Below are positions 60,914-64,000 of a DNA stretch of 64,000 nt, one piece after another (positions within the stretch are counted from its first letter, which is position 1; each line of letters begins with the position of its first letter). Location: assembly GCF_012396235.1 (NCBI RefSeq), contig NZ_JAAXPA010000024.1, positions 62,001 through 126,000 of the forward strand. Reading direction: 5' to 3'. A program made the translations under genes and the position numbers. Below the pieces are notes generated by a model. The model ran no database searches, was not told where the DNA came from, and worked only from the letters and a program-made list of their open reading frames with translations. The stretch comes from Rhodococcus opacus (lineage in GTDB: Bacteria > Actinomycetota > Actinomycetes > Mycobacteriales > Mycobacteriaceae).

Positions 60914-62386
60914 TCAGTCGATCAACTCGTCGAGATCGAGTTTCGCTCGCTCGGCACCGGACAGGGCGAGCCAAAACATCGCGGAGCCTTCGGTGGAGGT
61001 CGGCTTCAAGCCGGTGAGCTGCTCGACGCGGCGCAGCCGGTAGACGAGGGTCTGCCGGTGGATTTTCAACTCGTCGGCGCTCTTCTGCCACGCGCCGTCG
61101 TTCCGGAGGAACACGCGCACCGAGGTCACTAGCTCACCCTCGTTGCTCTTGTCATGGGCGATGAGCGGGCCGAGGGTGGTGCGGACCAACCTGCGGGTGT
61201 CTTCCATGCTGCGGGGCAGAAAACCGACGTCGTCGATGTCTTCGCCGTAGACATTGACGGTCTGGTCTTGCTCATGGGCGCGAGCCACGGCGAGCTGGGC
61301 CTGCCGGGCCGCTTCGGCGACACTCGAATTGGCGGTCAGAGCGCTGCTGACCCCGACCGCGCAGTCCGGAGCGAGCTTGGTGTTGATCGTTGCCAGGAGG
61401 TCGAGATCGCGGGGCACCACCGCGATCAGTAGCGCCGCGCGCGGCAGCAGCAGCGGAGCGTACTGCTGCAGACAGACCTGCCGGTGGATGGTCTCGTGAT
61501 GAAGTGGGTCGGCGTTCGGGGTGCTCCAGCATGCGACGACCACCCCATTGGTCATCCCGCGGTGGCGCAGTTCGGGCCACACGGCGGCGAAGGTGATGGT
61601 TTCGTCGAGAAGGCCGACGAGCAAGTCCGCCCCGGACGCACGAAGTCGGTCGCGTTGAGCGGCATCATGTTCGAGTTCGAGGGCAATCAGGCCCCCGAGG
61701 TGCTGCAGGAGCGGGCGGTCGTTGACGGGGACCCGGCCGGGACTGGCCGACAGCACCACTTCTCCTGCCCCCGGGATCGGAATTTCGACGCGGTCGGCCG
61801 CAGGATCTGCGTGGCCGCTCCGCTGGTGAAGCGCCAGGCGTCCGCTGACAATGACCTCGCCGCCGGCACCGTGATCGCGGACCTCGAGAGCCCATCCGGT
61901 GGTCCCTTCGAGCGCGGAGATCCGGTCCCCGAAGGTGCCGCGTGCGTGCAGGGCCTGCCAGTACACGTCGTACAGGCGGGTGATGCTGGACAGGCGCTGT
62001 CGTTCGGATTCGACGGCACTTTCGATGACGGTGCGCGCGAGCGCGACGAATTGCAGGTCGAAACTTGCCGAGAGCACCGGGAATCCGCGGCTTTCGGCGA
62101 CTTCGAGCAGCGCCGGCGTGACATCCGGGGCGCCGGGGCCGCGGGCGATCACCAGGGCGCTGACCTGACTGTCGATCAGGTGCGCCATCCACTCGGACTG
62201 CTCCGTGTCGCCGCGGGGCAGCCCGCCGCCGGTGGTCATGACGAGGTCACCGTGTTCGAACCACAACCACGGATCGGGCAGGTCACACGCGTGCGCCCAC
62301 GTGACCAGTCGCGCGCCGCCGCTCTCGCCGGCGAGATATTGCAGGCCGAGCGATGGGATCGCGGCCAGCTGATCGACGGAGATCAT
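60914..62386 (-). CDS. PucR-family transcriptional regulator
   Basis: A 490-residue protein with the full PucR layout. The N-terminal purine-catabolism-type sensor (1-125) has TWAHACDLPDPWLWFEHGDL and LVIARGPGAPDVTPALLEVA. A linker domain follows, and the C-terminal HTH has SVRVFLRNDGAWQKSADELK and IHRQTLVYRLRRVEQLTGLK (about 425-465). It is divergent from the FAD oxidase (131 bp) and convergent with the permease, and probably activates both in response to the transported substrate. Confidence 0.92.
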   Translation of the reverse strand: MISVDQLAAIPSLGLQYLAGESGGARLVTWAHACDLPDPWLWFEHGDLVMTTGGGLPRGDTEQSEWMAHLIDSQVSALVIARGPGAPDVTPALLEVAESRGFPVLSASFDLQFVALARTVIESAVESERQRLSSITRLYDVYWQALHARGTFGDRISALEGTTGWALEVRDHGAGGEVIVSGRLALHQRSGHADPAADRVEIPIPGAGEVVLSASPGRVPVNDRPLLQHLGGLIALELEHDAAQRDRLRASGADLLVGLLDETITFAAVWPELRHRGMTNGVVVACWSTPNADPLHHETIHRQVCLQQYAPLLLPRAALLIAVVPRDLDLLATINTKLAPDCAVGVSSALTANSSVAEAARQAQLAVARAHEQDQTVNVYGEDIDDVGFLPRSMEDTRRLVRTTLGPLIAHDKSNEGELVTSVRVFLRNDGAWQKSADELKIHRQTLVYRLRRVEQLTGLKPTSTEGSAMFWLALSGAERAKLDLDELID

Positions 62387-62517
62387 CGGCCTTCACCTCC
62401 TCATACAAAAGTACAGCCGCCAGTTCTATGTCTGTGAATCCGGAGTATGTCGGGGCTCACACACTGACACGACACTGGACATCGACGCACGAACGAACGA
62501 ACGGCTGGAGGCTGTAA

Positions 62518-63927
62518 ATGGTGGTCAGTAACGCCCGCGCGGAGCGCGGCGTATCAGGTGCCGCAGACGGTACACCCCTGTGGCGCGAAGACCGAGAGCA
62601 CGCATCCCGGCGGCCGGCGCTGCCCGGCAACATCACTGCCGACGTGGCGATCGTCGGTGCCGGGTTCACCGGACTGTGGGCGGCCTACTACCTGCTGCAG
62701 GCCGACCCGACGCTGAAAGTAGTTCTGCTCGAACGGGAATACGCCGGCTTCGGCGCCTCGGGACGCAACGGTGGGTGGGCGTCGTCGATCTTCCCGGTGT
62801 CGCTCGGCCGCGTCGAGCAGCTGTACTCGCATCGTGCCGCTCTGGATCTGCAGTCGGCGATGAACGAAACGGTCGGCGAGATCGGCGACGTCGTCGCGGC
62901 CGAGAAGATCGACTGCGAATACTCCCGCGACGGATTCGTCTCCCTCGCCCGCAGCCAGGCGCAATGGGCGCGGGCGAAGGCGACTGTCGATGGCGCCGAG
63001 AGGTTCGGCACCCACGGGCAGTGGCAGCTGCTCGATGCCGACGCCGCGCGCGAGAAGGTCAACGCAGCCGGTGTGCTCGGCGGTATCTACACCGAGCACT
63101 GCGCCCTGCTGCACCCGGACAAGCTGGTGCGCGGTCTCGCCGGCTGGGTCGAGGAGCGCGGCGGGGTCATCTATGAGGACACCGCGGTCGACGAGATCGG
63201 CAAGGGCATCGTATGGACGCGGCACGGGTCGGTCACCGCATCCGTCGTCATTCGCGCCACCGAGGCGTTCACCCCCGAATTCCCCGAGTACCGGCGCAAT
63301 GTGGCGCCGCTGTACTCGCTCGTCGTCGCGACCGCCCCGCTGCCGGACGAGGTCCGTCTGGAACTCGGCCTCGACGGCCGAACCGCGTTCAACGACATGC
63401 GGAACCTGCGGATCTACGCCCACCCGACCAACGACGGCCGCCTGGTCTTCGGCGGGCGCGGGGCGCCGTACCACTTCCGGTCCAAGGTCCACCCGTCGTT
63501 CGACGTCGACGAGAAAATCCACGAGAAGATCATCGACACGATGCACGAGTTCTTTCCGACACTGAAGGACGTGCCGATCACCCACCGGTGGGGTGGCCCC
63601 CTCGGTGTCCCGCGCGACTGGTTCCCCTCCGTCGGCTACGACCAGAACAACAAGATGGCGTGGGCCGGACCGTATGTCGGCGACGGGGTCGCCACCAGCA
63701 ACCTCGCCGGCCGCATCCTGCGCAACCTCATCCTCGACAAACGCGACGACCTGAACTCACTTCCCGTGGTCAACCACCACTCCCCCAAATGGGAAGTCGA
63801 ACCCTTCCGCTGGTTCGGGGTCAACGCCGGACTGCGCGCCGCCGCGACCGCGGACCTCGAAGAACGCGTCACCAACAAACCGTCCAAGGTGTCCGCGCTG
63901 CTGGAAAAACTCACCGGCGCCCACTGA
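62518..63927 (+). CDS. DadA/PuuB-like FAD-dependent oxidoreductase
   Basis: A 469-residue flavoenzyme of the gamma-glutamylputrescine oxidase/D-amino-acid dehydrogenase group. The FAD motif VAIVGAGFTGLWAAYYLL is at about 43-60; GASGRNGGWASSIFP is the second FAD contact, and WAGPYVGDGVATSNLAGR lies near the end. ATG 62518 follows GGAGGCTGTAA. It is probably the first gene of an operon continuing past the window. An amine or polyamine derivative, oxidised to an aldehyde, is a likely substrate. Confidence 0.9.
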   Translation: MVVSNARAERGVSGAADGTPLWREDREHASRRPALPGNITADVAIVGAGFTGLWAAYYLLQADPTLKVVLLEREYAGFGASGRNGGWASSIFPVSLGRVEQLYSHRAALDLQSAMNETVGEIGDVVAAEKIDCEYSRDGFVSLARSQAQWARAKATVDGAERFGTHGQWQLLDADAAREKVNAAGVLGGIYTEHCALLHPDKLVRGLAGWVEERGGVIYEDTAVDEIGKGIVWTRHGSVTASVVIRATEAFTPEFPEYRRNVAPLYSLVVATAPLPDEVRLELGLDGRTAFNDMRNLRIYAHPTNDGRLVFGGRGAPYHFRSKVHPSFDVDEKIHEKIIDTMHEFFPTLKDVPITHRWGGPLGVPRDWFPSVGYDQNNKMAWAGPYVGDGVATSNLAGRILRNLILDKRDDLNSLPVVNHHSPKWEVEPFRWFGVNAGLRAAATADLEERVTNKPSKVSALLEKLTGAH

Positions 63928-63960
63928 CATCCCTCCCGACCGATAACGGAGACATCGACC

Positions 63961-64000
63961 ATGGCTTCACTGATCCACCTGCCCTCCACCGTCGTGAACG
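63961..64000 (+). CDS. Start of the next gene in the operon (cut by window end)
   Basis: ATG 63961 follows the oxidase by 33 bp and encodes MASLIHLPSTVVN before the edge. A purine-rich GATAACGGAGACATC precedes it. In oxidase clusters of this kind an aldehyde dehydrogenase or aminotransferase often comes next, but 13 codons do not allow identification. Confidence 0.45.
   Translation, partial: MASLIHLPSTVVN

Noticed and set aside
1..64000. CRISPR arrays, rRNA and tRNA genes
   Set aside because: I found no regularly spaced repeats, no rRNA-like stretches and no cloverleaf candidates, though a covariance-model scan would be decisive.

Overview
This 64 kb window is high-GC actinobacterial chromosome. 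Its gene families point to Rhodococcus or a close relative such as Gordonia or Nocardia: PucR/CdaR-type regulators, a DUF3556 protein, a TIGR03086 protein, separate pruA-pruB proline genes and small Ala/Pro-rich secreted proteins. The genus is inferred from family content and codon use, not from a marker gene. I see no rRNA, tRNA or CRISPR array. Coding density is high, but several stretches hold gene remnants.

Positions 1-15.2 kb form an amino-acid catabolic region. A minus-strand run encodes a 2-oxoadipate dioxygenase/decarboxylase (HglS family), an antiquitin-type semialdehyde dehydrogenase (AmaB/Pcd), a Glu/Leu/Phe/Val-type dehydrogenase, a DadA-like FAD oxidase and a fused alpha-beta 2-oxoacid dehydrogenase E1. 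A LysR gene is divergent. Next come a PucR regulator, an amino-acid permease, a giant FAD/Fe-S D-2-hydroxyglutarate dehydrogenase-like protein and a GntR regulator. Together they could convert pipecolate through piperideine-6-carboxylate, aminoadipate, 2-oxoadipate and D-2-hydroxyglutarate to 2-oxoglutarate. A perfect palindrome, TAGCATGCTA, occurs three times: twice between the GntR gene and the hydroxyglutarate dehydrogenase, and once before the permease.

Positions 15.3-26.5 kb hold a truncated DUF421 gene, a Rho-N protein, a VOC protein and a TIGR03086 protein. They also hold an acyl-activation module: acyl-CoA ligase, DUF3556 membrane protein, phytoene-desaturase-like oxidoreductase and a frameshifted enoyl-CoA hydratase. 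A second PucR gene faces an SDR and an intact enoyl-CoA hydratase. Positions 26.8-37.3 kb carry SelO, exported proteins, an NDH-2-like oxidoreductase beside a sigma-factor stub, two tiny Trp-rich ORFs, a PIN/HTH toxin-antitoxin-like pair and an NmrA protein.

Positions 37.6-42.7 kb are a proline utilisation locus: PucR, pruA, pruB and a small secreted protein. Positions 43.4-50.8 kb look like a stress and detoxification zone: a MerR gene with an 18-bp palindromic operator and its zinc alcohol dehydrogenase, a second alcohol dehydrogenase broken by one base, a Tat lipoprotein hydrolase, an MFS exporter and an XRE/MmyB-type regulator. Two homologous ~80-bp upstream elements appear here. Positions 50.9-57.6 kb are a mosaic of small regulators and enzymes mixed with remnants, followed by an intact IS701-family element (57662-59080). 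The window ends with a second permease, a fourth PucR regulator and a DadA/PuuB-like FAD oxidase, probably a polyamine or amino-acid uptake and oxidation cluster that continues past the edge.
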